From Verrucomicrobiota bacterium (GTDB lineage: Bacteria; Verrucomicrobiota; Verrucomicrobiia; Limisphaerales; JADJPG01): a DNA stretch of 54,315 nt. The stretch is taken from NCBI GenBank assembly GCA_016713365.1, contig JADJPG010000065.1:1-54315 (forward strand), written 5' to 3'. This document shows, one piece after another, positions 18,221 to 27,975 of this stretch. Under the pieces are notes generated by a model. The model was not told where the DNA came from and did not search any database. It saw nothing but the letters and a program-made list of their open reading frames with translations. The translations under genes and the position numbers were made by a program. Every line of letters starts with the position of its first letter. Position 1 is the stretch's first letter.

Positions 18221-21200
18221 ATCTCATTCCGCTCACGAATATCTGGCGCTACGAGGAATCCGGAACCGATCTGGGCACGGCCTGGTCCGCGACGGCGTTC
18301 GACGATTCGACCTGGGTGAGCGGCCCGGCCCTGCTGGGTTTCGATCAAAGCCTCAATCCTCCCGAACCGCTCCGCACCGCACTCACCGTCGCCAATGGGA
18401 AGATCACGTTCTACTTCCGCACGCGCTTCAATCTGCCGGCGAACATCAACGTCTCGGACCTCCAGCTCACCCACGCGATCGATGACGGCGCAGTCTTCTT
18501 CCTCAACGGCGTTGAAGCCGGGCGCTTCAACATGCCGGCGGGCGCGATCAGCTTCACAACGCAGGCCAGCAGCTCGCATGAGGCCACCGCGCTGGAAACG
18601 ATCACGATCAGCAAGGCCAGCCTCGTGGCGGGCGACAACGTCCTCGCCGTCGAAGTCCATCAACAAGGCGCGAACAGTTCCGACATCGTCTTCGGCCTGA
18701 AGCTCGACGCGGTAATCGTCACCAATACGCCGGGGCTCGCCGGAATCGTCATCAACGAAGTGCTCGCGAACAACGCGAACCTCGAAGAACTGGATGGCAC
18801 CAAGCCCGACTGGATCGAGCTCTTCAATCCCAGCGCCAGCGCCGTCGACCTTGCAGACATGAGCCTGACTGACGACACGCTCGTTCCGCGTCGCTGGGTG
18901 TTCCCGACCGGCTCGTTCATTCCCGCGCTCGGCTTTCTGAAGATCCGTTTCAACGGCGACCTCCCAGCTTCCAGCACCAACACCGGCTTCAGTCTGAAAG
19001 CCAGCGGCGGCGGTGTGTATCTCTATAATCGTCCCGCGGATGGTGGCGCGCCCGCCAGCGTGGTCACATACGGTTTGCAGGCCGCCGACTGGTCACTCGG
19101 TCGCGTGCCGGATGGCAGCACGAACTGGGTGCTGACGTTGCCCACCGCCGGCAGCGCCAATCTCGCCGCGGCACTTGGCAACGCCGCGACGCTCAAAGTC
19201 AACGAGTGGATGGCCGCGCCGGCTTCGGGCGATGACTGGATCGAAATCTACAATCCGAACGCGCAACCGGTGGCAATCGCCGGTCTCTGGCTCAGCGACA
19301 ATCTGGCGAACACGAAGAAGTATGAAATCTTTGCGCGTTCCTTCATCGGCACGGGGCCCGGTGGTTTCCTGCGCTTCTGGGCGGCGAACGGTGCCGACGC
19401 GGATTTCACCGGCTTCAGCCTGAGCGCAGTCACCGAAGACGTCGTCCTCTCGACCGCCGCCGGCACGGTGATCGACGGCTATCATTACCTCGCGCAGACG
19501 CCTGGCGTTTCGGAAGGCCGCTTGCCAGACGGCGCCGCCGCAGTCGTGAAGTTTCCTGTCACACCGACACCCGGCAACGCGAACTTTCTTCCGCTCACCA
19601 GCATCGTGATCAATGAAGTCATCGCGCACACCGATCCGCCGTTGGAAGACGCTGTCGAGCTCTACAACGCCACCGGCGACGACATCGACATCAGCGGCTG
19701 GTACCTCAGCGATTCGCAGGACAACTTACTGAAGTATCGCGTGCCTGCTGGAACGATCGTGCCCGCCGGCGGTTTCAAGGTATTCTACGAATACCAGTTT
19801 AACGGAGACAATCCGGGCACGCCCTTCTCGTTCAGCTCGGCGAAGGGCGATCAGGTTTACCTGTCACAATCCCTCTCCGCCGGCACGGTCACCGGCTTCC
19901 GGGCGTTCGCCGAGTTCGACGCGTCCGAGAACGGCGTCTCGTTCGGTCGACACCAGACGTCCGTCGGCTTCGACTTCACCACGCTCAGCGCGCGCACCTT
20001 CGGCAGTGATACTCCCGCCACCACGAATCAGTTCCGGACCGGCACCGGCAAGACAAACGCCTACGCGAAGGTCGGACCCGTGGTGATCAACGAGATCATG
20101 TACAACCAGCCGGGCACGAACGACGCGCTGGAGTTTGTGGAATTGCAGAACATCCTCGGCACACCACAACCGCTCTTCGATCCTGCGAATCCTGCCAACA
20201 CCTGGCGCGTGCGCAAGGGCATCGACTTCGACTTCCCGACCAACGTCACTCTCCCCGCCGGGGGCTTCCTGCTCCTGGTGAACTTCAATCCCGCCACCGA
20301 CACCACCGCGCTCGCCAATTTCCGCACCGTGTATCCTTCGCTCAACACGAACATCCCGCTCCACGGTCCCTACGGCGGCAAGCTCGACAACGGCGGCGAA
20401 GCGATTGAGCTCCAGAAGCCCGACGCGCCGCAAACCGTTCCCGGACCGGACTTCGGCACCGTCCCGCACATCGTGGTCGATCGCGTGGTCTACTCTGACG
20501 TTGCACCGTGGCCGGTTTCGCCGGACGGCACGGGTGATTCGCTCAAACGCCTCGTCGCCTCACTCTACGGAAACGATCCGGCGAATTGGTCCGGCGGCGT
20601 GCCGACGCCTGGAGCACCGAACACCGTGGCCAGCGGCACCAACGCGCCACCCGTCCTCCCCGCGATTGGCAACAAGACCACAGTGGAAGGAACTCTCCTC
20701 ACCTTCACCGCCACGGCGACGGATACCAACGTGCCCGCGCAAACGCTGACCTTCTCCCTCGATGCGGGAGCGCCGAGTGGTGCTGCCATTACGCCGACCG
20801 GCCTCTTCACCTGGGCGCCGGACGAATCGCAGGGACCGGGAACCTTCAACCTCACCGTGCGCGTGACGGATAGCGGTTCGCCCGTGTTGAGCGACTTTGA
20901 AGCAATCACGATCACCGTCCTCGAAACCAACAACGCACCCGCGCTGACGCCGATCGGCAACAAGAGCGGCGCGGAAGGAACGCTGATCACTTTCACAGCG
21001 AGCGCCACAGATCCCGACGTCCCGGCGCAGGCACTCACCTACTCCCTCGACGCTGGCGCGCCCTCCGGAGCGACGATTACCGGTGGTGGCGTTTTCACCT
21101 GGACGCCGACGGAGGCTCAAGGCCCAGGTGTTTATCCGGTGACGGTCCGCGTCACCGACAACGGCACGCCGGTTCGCAGCACGACGGAAACAATCCAGAT

Positions 21201-23382
21201 CACCGTCAACGAAGCCAACCTCGCGCCGCAGCTCGCGGCCATCGGCAACAAATCGATCGCCGAGGGTTCGACGCTGACCTTCAACGTCTCAGCCACAGAC
21301 GCGGATCAACCCGCTCAGACGCTGACCTTCACTCTGGACACGGGAGCTCCCGCTGGCGCTGCAATCACCACGGGCGGTGCGTTCACCTGGACGCCAACGG
21401 AAGCTCAGGGTCCGTCGACAAACTCCGTGACGTTTCGCGTCACCGACAGCGGTTTGCCCGCGCTCAGTCACGCCGAGACGATTCAGATCATCGTGAACGA
21501 AGTGAACACCGCGCCGGTCCTCGCCGCGATCGGTAACAAATCGATCACCGAGGGCAGCCCTCTCACCTTCACGGCGACTGCGACGGATTCTGACCAGCCA
21601 ACGAACTCACTCGCGTTCAGCCTCGACGCCGGCGCTCCAGCGGGCGCCAGCATCACCAGTGGCGGCGCCTTCACGTGGACGCCCACGCTGTCGCAAGGAC
21701 CGTCGAACTACGTCGTCACCATTCGCGTGACGGACAACGGCAATCCCGCACTCGACGATTCGGAATCGATCACCATCAACGTCAGCGAGACCGCGATTCA
21801 AACCACGCTCGTTGGCTTCACGAATTTGTGGCGCTACAACGTGAGCGGCTCGAACCTGCTCACCGCGTGGAAGGAAACTGCCTACGACGATTCCTCGTGG
21901 CCAACCGGCCGCAGCGTGTTCCACAACGAGACTTCCTCTGTCATTCCGGCACCGACCAACACCTTCCTGCCGCTCACCGGCACGGCGGGCGCGCGCATCA
22001 CGAACTATTACTTCCGCACGAAGTTCTTCCTGCCAGCTGACGCCACCGGCATCACGCTCACCGCGACCAACGCACTCGACGACGGCGCGGTCGTTTACCT
22101 AAACGGCGTCGAGGCGCAACGCATCAACATGCCGGCCAGCGCGATCACCGCCACGACATTTGCATCGAGCTCATGGGAAGCGAACGTCCTCTTCGTCACG
22201 AACATTTCCGCCGCGAGCCTCGTTCCCGGCGAAAACGTCCTCGCCGTGGAAGTTCACCAACAGAACGCCACGAGCAGCGATGTTGTGTTCGGCCTGGCGA
22301 TTGGCGCTGTGATCCCGAGCCAGAATCCGATCGCCATCACTCAGCAGCCCGCGAATGTCGCGACCACCACTGGTGGCAACGCGACGTTCACCGTCGGTGT
22401 CAGCGGCACCTCGCCATTTTATCAGTGGCTGAAGAACGGTTCTCCCATCGCCGGTGCCAACAGCGCTTCGTTCACGATTGCGAACGCGCAAGCTTCCGAT
22501 GCCGCTTCCTACTCGGTGATGATCAGCAACCTCGTCAATGCCGTCACCAGTTCGACCGCAACACTCACCGTGAATGCGCCCGCGAACACGCCGCCAGTCC
22601 TCGCCGCCATCGGGAACAAAACCGTAAACGAGAGCAATCTCCTCAGCTTCACCGCCACAGCCACTGATACCGATGTCCCGGCTCAGACGCTCACCTTCAC
22701 GCTCGACCCCGGGTCTCCGGCAGGCGCGAGCATTACGAGCGCAGGCGCGTTCACCTGGACCCCTCATGAAACCAACGGGCCGGGCGTTTACACCGTCACA
22801 ATTCGTGTCACCGATAACGGTTCGCCCGCCGCGAACGACTCCGAGACGATTACCGTCACCGTGAACGAAGTGAACGTGCCGCCGGTGCTGGCAACCATCG
22901 GCACCAAGTTCGTCAACGAAGGCGCGACGCTCGCGTTCACCGCGACTGCGACCGACCCCGATCGTCCCGCGCAGGCGCTTGCCTTCACGCTGGATTCTGG
23001 AAGCCCCGCTGGCGCGACGATCAACGCCGCGAGCGGCGCCTTCAGCTGGACGCCCGCCATTGGGCACACGCCGATGACCAACACGCTTACCGTGCGCGTC
23101 ACGGACAACGGTTCGCCCGCGGCGAATGATTCCGAGACGCTGAACATCATCGTGGTCGGAACCCCGCGCATCACGAGCATCACGAACAGCGCCGGGGCCA
23201 TCACCATCCAGTGGTCATCGGTGCCCACTCGAGTCTACCGCGTCGAATACAAGAGCGACCTCAACGACGCGAACTGGACGCAGGTAGGCGGCAATGTCAC
23301 GGCCACAGGAACAACCTCCTCTCTCACCGACACCATCGCTGCCAACGTCCGCCGCTTCTACCGCGTGGTGCTGACGAACTGA
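18217..23382 (+). CDS. giant exported modular protein, C-terminal part (LTD, galactose-binding-like, He_PIG repeats)
   Basis: Continuation of the preceding gene; homologous sequence in this frame actually starts at about 18040 and no credible independent start or signal peptide is seen. Modules in order: galactose-binding-like sandwich (18220-18720, AIDDGAVFFLNGVEAGRFNMP); four lamin-tail domains starting at about 18740, 19180, 19600 and 20070 (e.g. IVINEVLANN, VVINEIMYNQ); four tandem putative-Ig (He_PIG) repeats (20635-21790); a third galactose-binding-like sandwich (21795-22320); an Ig-like domain (22325-22575); two more He_PIG repeats (22580-23155); and a C-terminal beta domain with YRVEYKSDLNDANWTQVG and RRFYRVVL, common at the end of verrucomicrobial exported proteins. 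No membrane anchor or LPXTG motif is visible at the end. With the first part it makes about 3,870 codons and seven LTDs. Confidence 0.9.
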   Translation: MNLIPLTNIWRYEESGTDLGTAWSATAFDDSTWVSGPALLGFDQSLNPPEPLRTALTVANGKITFYFRTRFNLPANINVSDLQLTHAIDDGAVFFLNGVEAGRFNMPAGAISFTTQASSSHEATALETITISKASLVAGDNVLAVEVHQQGANSSDIVFGLKLDAVIVTNTPGLAGIVINEVLANNANLEELDGTKPDWIELFNPSASAVDLADMSLTDDTLVPRRWVFPTGSFIPALGFLKIRFNGDLPASSTNTGFSLKASGGGVYLYNRPADGGAPASVVTYGLQAADWSLGRVPDGSTNWVLTLPTAGSANLAAALGNAATLKVNEWMAAPASGDDWIEIYNPNAQPVAIAGLWLSDNLANTKKYEIFARSFIGTGPGGFLRFWAANGADADFTGFSLSAVTEDVVLSTAAGTVIDGYHYLAQTPGVSEGRLPDGAAAVVKFPVTPTPGNANFLPLTSIVINEVIAHTDPPLEDAVELYNATGDDIDISGWYLSDSQDNLLKYRVPAGTIVPAGGFKVFYEYQFNGDNPGTPFSFSSAKGDQVYLSQSLSAGTVTGFRAFAEFDASENGVSFGRHQTSVGFDFTTLSARTFGSDTPATTNQFRTGTGKTNAYAKVGPVVINEIMYNQPGTNDALEFVELQNILGTPQPLFDPANPANTWRVRKGIDFDFPTNVTLPAGGFLLLVNFNPATDTTALANFRTVYPSLNTNIPLHGPYGGKLDNGGEAIELQKPDAPQTVPGPDFGTVPHIVVDRVVYSDVAPWPVSPDGTGDSLKRLVASLYGNDPANWSGGVPTPGAPNTVASGTNAPPVLPAIGNKTTVEGTLLTFTATATDTNVPAQTLTFSLDAGAPSGAAITPTGLFTWAPDESQGPGTFNLTVRVTDSGSPVLSDFEAITITVLETNNAPALTPIGNKSGAEGTLITFTASATDPDVPAQALTYSLDAGAPSGATITGGGVFTWTPTEAQGPGVYPVTVRVTDNGTPVRSTTETIQITVNEANLAPQLAAIGNKSIAEGSTLTFNVSATDADQPAQTLTFTLDTGAPAGAAITTGGAFTWTPTEAQGPSTNSVTFRVTDSGLPALSHAETIQIIVNEVNTAPVLAAIGNKSITEGSPLTFTATATDSDQPTNSLAFSLDAGAPAGASITSGGAFTWTPTLSQGPSNYVVTIRVTDNGNPALDDSESITINVSETAIQTTLVGFTNLWRYNVSGSNLLTAWKETAYDDSSWPTGRSVFHNETSSVIPAPTNTFLPLTGTAGARITNYYFRTKFFLPADATGITLTATNALDDGAVVYLNGVEAQRINMPASAITATTFASSSWEANVLFVTNISAASLVPGENVLAVEVHQQNATSSDVVFGLAIGAVIPSQNPIAITQQPANVATTTGGNATFTVGVSGTSPFYQWLKNGSPIAGANSASFTIANAQASDAASYSVMISNLVNAVTSSTATLTVNAPANTPPVLAAIGNKTVNESNLLSFTATATDTDVPAQTLTFTLDPGSPAGASITSAGAFTWTPHETNGPGVYTVTIRVTDNGSPAANDSETITVTVNEVNVPPVLATIGTKFVNEGATLAFTATATDPDRPAQALAFTLDSGSPAGATINAASGAFSWTPAIGHTPMTNTLTVRVTDNGSPAANDSETLNIIVVGTPRITSITNSAGAITIQWSSVPTRVYRVEYKSDLNDANWTQVGGNVTATGTTSSLTDTIAANVRRFYRVVLTN
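20635..21790 (+). repeat. four tandem He_PIG/cadherin-like coding repeats of about 95 codons
   Basis: Four successive units begin with variants of APVLxxIGNKxxxEG, followed by TFTATATDxDxPAQTLTFSLDAGAPSGA, a FTWTPxEAQGP strand and VTVRVTDxGxP. Units start near 20635, 20930, 21220 and 21505, so each is about 285-290 bases. Two further copies lie at 22580-23155. Protein-level identity is high while the DNA has diverged at third positions, pointing to duplication followed by drift. Confidence 0.85.
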
Positions 23383-23388
23383 CCGAAA

Positions 23389-24885
23389 CTACTCCCGCGC
23401 ATCCGGCGGCGAAGCGACCGCACGTTCTGTGTTCGTTTCGGATTCCGCGCTGCCCGGGGCATCTGGAGAAGCGTCCACCGAGTCCGCTGGAGTTTTCGCC
23501 CTCACCGGCAGGGGATGGCGCGTGGCGACGAGATGGAACACCAAACCACCCAGCAGAATCGCCACGGCAGCAGCGCAAGCGGCCACCACCCAACGCCGTT
23601 GAAATGGACGCGTCTCGCGATTGTCAGGCGTGAAACTCGTGGACCGCGCCGGCGCAGATTCAGTTCGCGGCGACGGCTGGGAAGTTGATTCGCCCGACGC
23701 TGGTGCGCCGACACGAATGGCTTCCCGCCACGCGTCGATCTTCTTTCCGCATCCCAGCGATTCCAGGAACATCTGATCAAGCTCCGGTGGCTCCCCGTCC
23801 TTGTCGCGCTCATGCACGAGCGCATTGGCGATATGGACCGCTGCCAGCGCGGAGAACTCCTGTCCCGGCGAACGGCCCGGCTGGTGATGAAGCGAGACCG
23901 CGTCAATCAGCGGCATGGGCATTCCCCAACGTCCCATGACGTAACCGCCGATCTCCGCGTGGCTCACACCGAACTCGTCTGCCTCCGCTTCCCATAATCT
24001 ACGACCGTCAGCTTTGGCCGCCTTCTGCACTCCGTTGTATTGGGCTTCGAGATTGTTTTGGAGCACCAGTTTTCCAAGATCATGCAACAAGCCCGCGAGG
24101 TACGCCTCGTTGGCGAGATCCTCGTTTCCGGTTTCCATCCGGCAAATCGTCCGGGCGGCCGTCGCCACGGCTGTGCTGTGTCGCCACACCTGGCTGATGG
24201 AAAAATAGAGCGGTTTGATGCGCTCGTGCGTTTCGAAGAGGTGTACTCCGAGAACCAGAGATTTGATCTCCTCCAGCCCCAGCAAGTTCACCACCTCGGT
24301 CATGTCCGTGACGCGCCGGGACAGCCCAAAGCAGCCGGAGTTCACCACTTGCAACAGCCGCGTGGTCATCGCCATGTCCTTCGTCAGAATCTCCGCGATG
24401 GACTGCGCCGAGCAGTCGGGCGACTTCAGCCGGGCAAGAATTTGAAAGTAGAGCGACGGGAGAGGCGGCAGCGATTTGATGCGCGAAGCCAGCGTGAGAA
24501 GCACCTCGTTCGGGATAAGGCTGTTCAACAGCATCATGCTCTCGACCGTTCCCACGATCACTTCGGACGAGACAGGCTTTGCGAGAAACTGATGCGGCCC
24601 GCGCAAAACACGCAACGCCGCCTCGTGCTCCGCAGCTTCCGCCATCAGCACTCGCGCGATCTTGGGATGATGTTCGGACGCCCAGTTCAGCAGCTTCACG
24701 CCCGCGTCATCCGGACCGCGGTCCACCACGATCGCATCGACCGGTCCCGCCTCCGCGAGCGCGATGGCCTCGTCGAAGTCACCGGTGACAAACTTTTCCC
24801 AGCCCTCCTGCGGCCGGCAAAGTTCCGCCTGCACAACCTCCCGCTCGGCGGCGGCCACGGCGAAAAATAGAATGCGCTTGGACAT
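23389..24885 (-). CDS. HDOD-domain signalling protein with degenerate receiver and C-terminal membrane helix
   Basis: 498 residues from ATG 24885. Residues about 1-120 have a response-regulator fold: the putative phospho-Asp is kept in AIVVDRGPDDAG and the conserved Lys in FLAKPVSS, but the N-terminal acidic pair is replaced (FFAVAAAERE), so it may not be phosphorylated normally. Residues about 150-350 are an HDOD domain (IKSLPPLPSLYFQIL, VNSGCFGLSRRV, AGLLHDLGKLVL, GVSHAEIGGYVMGRWGMP, HHQPG). HDOD proteins act as non-catalytic HD-fold signalling scaffolds. A proline/serine-rich linker leads to one hydrophobic helix at about 431-453 and a short polar tail. An upstream in-frame ATG at 24942 would add 19 residues of low quality. 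It converges on the giant surface-protein gene with 6 bases between the stops. Confidence 0.88.
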   Translation of the reverse strand: MSKRILFFAVAAAEREVVQAELCRPQEGWEKFVTGDFDEAIALAEAGPVDAIVVDRGPDDAGVKLLNWASEHHPKIARVLMAEAAEHEAALRVLRGPHQFLAKPVSSEVIVGTVESMMLLNSLIPNEVLLTLASRIKSLPPLPSLYFQILARLKSPDCSAQSIAEILTKDMAMTTRLLQVVNSGCFGLSRRVTDMTEVVNLLGLEEIKSLVLGVHLFETHERIKPLYFSISQVWRHSTAVATAARTICRMETGNEDLANEAYLAGLLHDLGKLVLQNNLEAQYNGVQKAAKADGRRLWEAEADEFGVSHAEIGGYVMGRWGMPMPLIDAVSLHHQPGRSPGQEFSALAAVHIANALVHERDKDGEPPELDQMFLESLGCGKKIDAWREAIRVGAPASGESTSQPSPRTESAPARSTSFTPDNRETRPFQRRWVVAACAAAVAILLGGLVFHLVATRHPLPVRAKTPADSVDASPDAPGSAESETNTERAVASPPDARE

Positions 24886-25105
24886 ACGGTGAAGACCGAG
24901 CTCCTTTGAACAGCCGCGGCAGCCCATTCCCCGCGACTCCATGGAACTCTTCTAGCCCCCACTGCAACGGCAGGAACCTGTGGCGGGTTTAGGCCCGGAG
25001 AAGCCGCATGACCCCGGAGCACGAGAGAACGCCCGACCGTTGTTTACAATTGCCGGTTCTTTCCGGATTGAATTCAACTTCGTGCCGTGGGCAGATTGCG
25101 CGCAC

Positions 25106-26095
25106 ATGAAGCCCGTGTTTTTCCTCGGTCTGCTCATGGCGAGCCTGCTGACGGTTTCGGCGCAGAAATCGTCGACGGGACTCCCGCGCATATTTCTGTT
25201 CGGCAAGGACTACGTGCGCATCGAGGATTGGGCCCGTGCCAACGGTGGCCAGGTGCGTTGGACGGTTCCAAAGCAGGAAGTCCGCGTCACGCTCAAGTCT
25301 GGCACGTTCATATTCACTGTCGATTCGCGCCGCTCGGTGATGAAAGGCACCACCGTCTGGCTTTCACTCCCGGTCGCCTTCAAAAACGGCTCCGCTCACA
25401 TCGGCTCCGTCGACATCACCACCGCCATCAATCCGTTGCTGAATCCCCCGCGCAACATGGCAGGCCGGCCGGTGAAACATATCGTCATCGATCCCGGACA
25501 CGGCGGGCGCGATCCGGGCAACATGGAAGGCAAGCGTCAAGAAAAGCAATACGTGCTGCTGCTCGCGAAGGAAGTGGGCGAGCTGCTCGGCAAGGCCGGA
25601 TTCAAGGTCAGCTACACCCGCACCGGCGACAGCACCATCGAACTTCCCGAACGCGCCGCCATTGCGCGACGACGGGGTGCCGACCTGCTGATCAGTCTCC
25701 ACTTTAATTCCGCGGATGGCCCCGGCGGTTCCGCCGTAAAAGGCGCGGAAACCTTTTGCATGACGCCCGCGCGGACCAGCTCCACCAACGCCCGTGGCGA
25801 AGGCAGCGGCGCGGGAGCTTATCCGGGAAATCGTTTCGACTCGAAGAACATGCTGCTCGCCTACGAGATTCAACGCGCCATGACAGCGGAAACAGGCGCT
25901 GAAGATCGTGGCGTGAAACGCGCGCGCTTCCAGGTTCTGCGCGACGCGGAAATGCCCGCCGCCCTGGTCGAAGCCGGGTTCATGACCAATCCCTCGGACG
26001 CCCGTCGCATCTACGACGGCCCCACGCGTCGCAAGCTCGCGCAGGCCATCGTCGACGGCATCGTCACCTACAAGAAGATCGTGGATCGCAAATGA
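25106..26095 (+). CDS. N-acetylmuramoyl-L-alanine amidase (Amidase_3), exported
   Basis: Zinc amidase that removes stem peptides from peptidoglycan. A signal peptide (MKPVFFLGLLMASLLTVSA) starts at ATG 25106. Residues about 25-115 form an N-terminal beta domain resembling a copper-amine-oxidase-like or AMIN-type module. The Amidase_3 catalytic domain follows with HIVIDPGHGGRDPGN (zinc His and Glu region, about 125), LPERAAIARRRGADLLISLHFNSA (zinc His, about 215) and PAALVEAGFMTNPSDA (catalytic Glu, about 290). 329 residues. It is followed after 53 bases by murI, another wall gene, on the same strand. Confidence 0.93.
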   Translation: MKPVFFLGLLMASLLTVSAQKSSTGLPRIFLFGKDYVRIEDWARANGGQVRWTVPKQEVRVTLKSGTFIFTVDSRRSVMKGTTVWLSLPVAFKNGSAHIGSVDITTAINPLLNPPRNMAGRPVKHIVIDPGHGGRDPGNMEGKRQEKQYVLLLAKEVGELLGKAGFKVSYTRTGDSTIELPERAAIARRRGADLLISLHFNSADGPGGSAVKGAETFCMTPARTSSTNARGEGSGAGAYPGNRFDSKNMLLAYEIQRAMTAETGAEDRGVKRARFQVLRDAEMPAALVEAGFMTNPSDARRIYDGPTRRKLAQAIVDGIVTYKKIVDRK

Positions 26096-26148
26096 CCTGC
26101 TCCCCTTCGATGCCCCGTCGCCATTCCCCTTTTCGCTGATCCACCTGC

Positions 26149-26964
26149 ATGTCCAAATCCAACCTCCCCATCGGCATCTTTGATTCCGGCATCGGCGGCC
26201 TCACCGTTGCCCGGCAAATTCACAAGGCGATGCCGAACGAAGACCTCGTCTACCTCGGCGACACGGCGCGCGTTCCTTACGGCACTAAATCGCCCAGCAC
26301 CGTCGTCCGCTTTTCCTGCGAGGATACGCAATTCCTCATCCAGCAAAACGTCAAAGCCGTCGTCGTCGCCTGCAACACCGCCTCCGCCTGGGCGCTGCCC
26401 ATTCTCGAAAAGAAATACAACCTGCCAATCTTCGGCGTGATTCTTCCCGGCGTCCGCGCCGCGCTGGAGAAGAGCCGCAATCAACGCATTGGCGTGATCG
26501 GCACCGGCGCCACCATTCGCAGTAAAGCCTACAGCAACGGCCTGCTGGCCCGCTGCGATTCCGCCAAGATCTTCGCCCGCGCCTGTCCCCTGCTCGTTCC
26601 GCTCGTCGAGGAAGGCTGGACGAACCGCCGCATCACACGCGACATCCTCAAGGAATATCTCAACCCGCTGCGCCGGCATCGCATTGATACGCTCATCCTC
26701 GGCTGCACGCATTACCCGCTGCTCAAGCCCGCCATCCGCGCCGTTGTGGGACCGAAGATCGCTCTCGTCGATTCCGCCGAAAGCTGCGCCCGTTACGTGA
26801 AGGAACGGCTCGAACATTTGAACCTCCTCGCCAAATCACGTCGCCGAGCCGGCACGATTCAGCCATTCGTGACGGACGAAGCCGACCGCTTCGGCGAACT
26901 GGCGGAACGTTTCCTCGGCATGCCGTGCGAAACCGCGTGGAAGGTTGATCTCGCGCCCGTCTGA
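26149..26964 (+). CDS. murI: glutamate racemase
   Basis: Cofactor-independent racemase that supplies D-glutamate for peptidoglycan. The two catalytic cysteine motifs are visible: AVVVACNTASAWALP (about 75) and LILGCTHYPLLKP (about 187). The N-terminal IGIFDSGIGGLTVARQI is also typical. At 271 residues it is of normal length. Located between an amidase and a sialidase-fold gene on the same strand. Confidence 0.96.
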   Translation: MSKSNLPIGIFDSGIGGLTVARQIHKAMPNEDLVYLGDTARVPYGTKSPSTVVRFSCEDTQFLIQQNVKAVVVACNTASAWALPILEKKYNLPIFGVILPGVRAALEKSRNQRIGVIGTGATIRSKAYSNGLLARCDSAKIFARACPLLVPLVEEGWTNRRITRDILKEYLNPLRRHRIDTLILGCTHYPLLKPAIRAVVGPKIALVDSAESCARYVKERLEHLNLLAKSRRRAGTIQPFVTDEADRFGELAERFLGMPCETAWKVDLAPV

Positions 26965-26976
26965 TCCATTCTCACC

Positions 26977-27969
26977 ATGAAAGCCCTGCTCGCACTCGTC
27001 ACAGCGTTGACCATCAGCTTCAACCTGGCTGCCGCAGATTCAGCGCCAGCCAAGGCGGAGTTGATTTCCGTTCGCAAGATCTGGGACCAGGCACCACACA
27101 ACGCCTTCACCGATCTCATTCGCTACAAGAACGAATGGTTCTGCGTCTTCCGCGAAGGCCAGGGACATGTCTCGCCGGACGGCAAATTACGCGTCCTCCG
27201 CTCACGCGATGGCGACACCTGGAACCCCGCCGCTCTCGTCACCTCGACCGAAGGCGATTTGCGCGACGCGAAGATCACCATCACTCCCGACGGCGAACTC
27301 ATGCTCAGCGGCGCGGTGGCCTTGCCGCAGCCGTCGCCGATCAAGCATCGTTCGCTCGCGTGGTTCTCCCGCGACGGCTCGACATGGTCCGAGCCCAGTG
27401 TGATCGGCGACACCAACCAATGGCTCTGGCGCACCACGTGGCACAAAGGCACCGCCTACAGCGTCGGCTACGACACGATTGGCGAAAAGTTCGTGCGCCT
27501 CTACTCGAGCAAAGACGGGCGAAAGTTCGACACACTGGTGCCGCGGCTTTTCGAGGAAGGCTATCCGAACGAATCCTCCATCGTCTTCCTGCCCAACGAC
27601 ACCGCGCTCTGCCTGCTGCGACGCGACGGCAATCCGGGCTCAGGCAAACTCGGCTTGGCGAAACCGCCCTACACAGCGTGGGACTGGAAGGATCTCGGGG
27701 TGAAGATTGGCGGACCGCACATGCTGCGGCTGCCAGACGGACGGCTCGTTGCCGGCGTCCGCCTCTACGACGGCAAAGTACGCACGTCGTTGGTGTGGAT
27801 CGATGAAAGCACTGCGAAGCTCACGGAGTTTCTTCCCCTGCCCTCCGGCGGTGACTCCAGCTATGCAGGGCTTGTCCTCGAAGACGGCCTGCTCTGGGTC
27901 AGCTACTACTCCTCGCACGAAGGCAAAACCAGCATCTACCTCGCAAAGGTGCGTTTGCCGGCAAAGTAA
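26977..27969 (+). CDS. exported sialidase-fold (BNR-type beta-propeller) protein
   Basis: 330 residues with a signal peptide (MKALLALVTALTISFNLAAA). Repeated blade-like segments with Asp-box character are visible, e.g. LRVLRSRDGDTWNP, LAWFSRDGSTWSEP and VRLYSSKDGRKFDT, typical of the six-bladed exo-alpha-sialidase fold. Sialidase-family catalytic residues cannot be assigned with confidence, and many PVC members of this fold have no proven sialidase activity. It starts 12 bases after the murI stop, so co-transcription is likely. Converges on the DUF1501 gene with 6 bases between the stops. Confidence 0.83.
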   Translation: MKALLALVTALTISFNLAAADSAPAKAELISVRKIWDQAPHNAFTDLIRYKNEWFCVFREGQGHVSPDGKLRVLRSRDGDTWNPAALVTSTEGDLRDAKITITPDGELMLSGAVALPQPSPIKHRSLAWFSRDGSTWSEPSVIGDTNQWLWRTTWHKGTAYSVGYDTIGEKFVRLYSSKDGRKFDTLVPRLFEEGYPNESSIVFLPNDTALCLLRRDGNPGSGKLGLAKPPYTAWDWKDLGVKIGGPHMLRLPDGRLVAGVRLYDGKVRTSLVWIDESTAKLTEFLPLPSGGDSSYAGLVLEDGLLWVSYYSSHEGKTSIYLAKVRLPAK

Positions 27970-27975
27970 CCGCAC

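Noticed and set aside
20635..21790. CRISPR-like or satellite repeat array
   Set aside because: The repeats are coding, about 288 bases long, diverged at the DNA level and in phase with the reading frame; they are protein-domain duplications.
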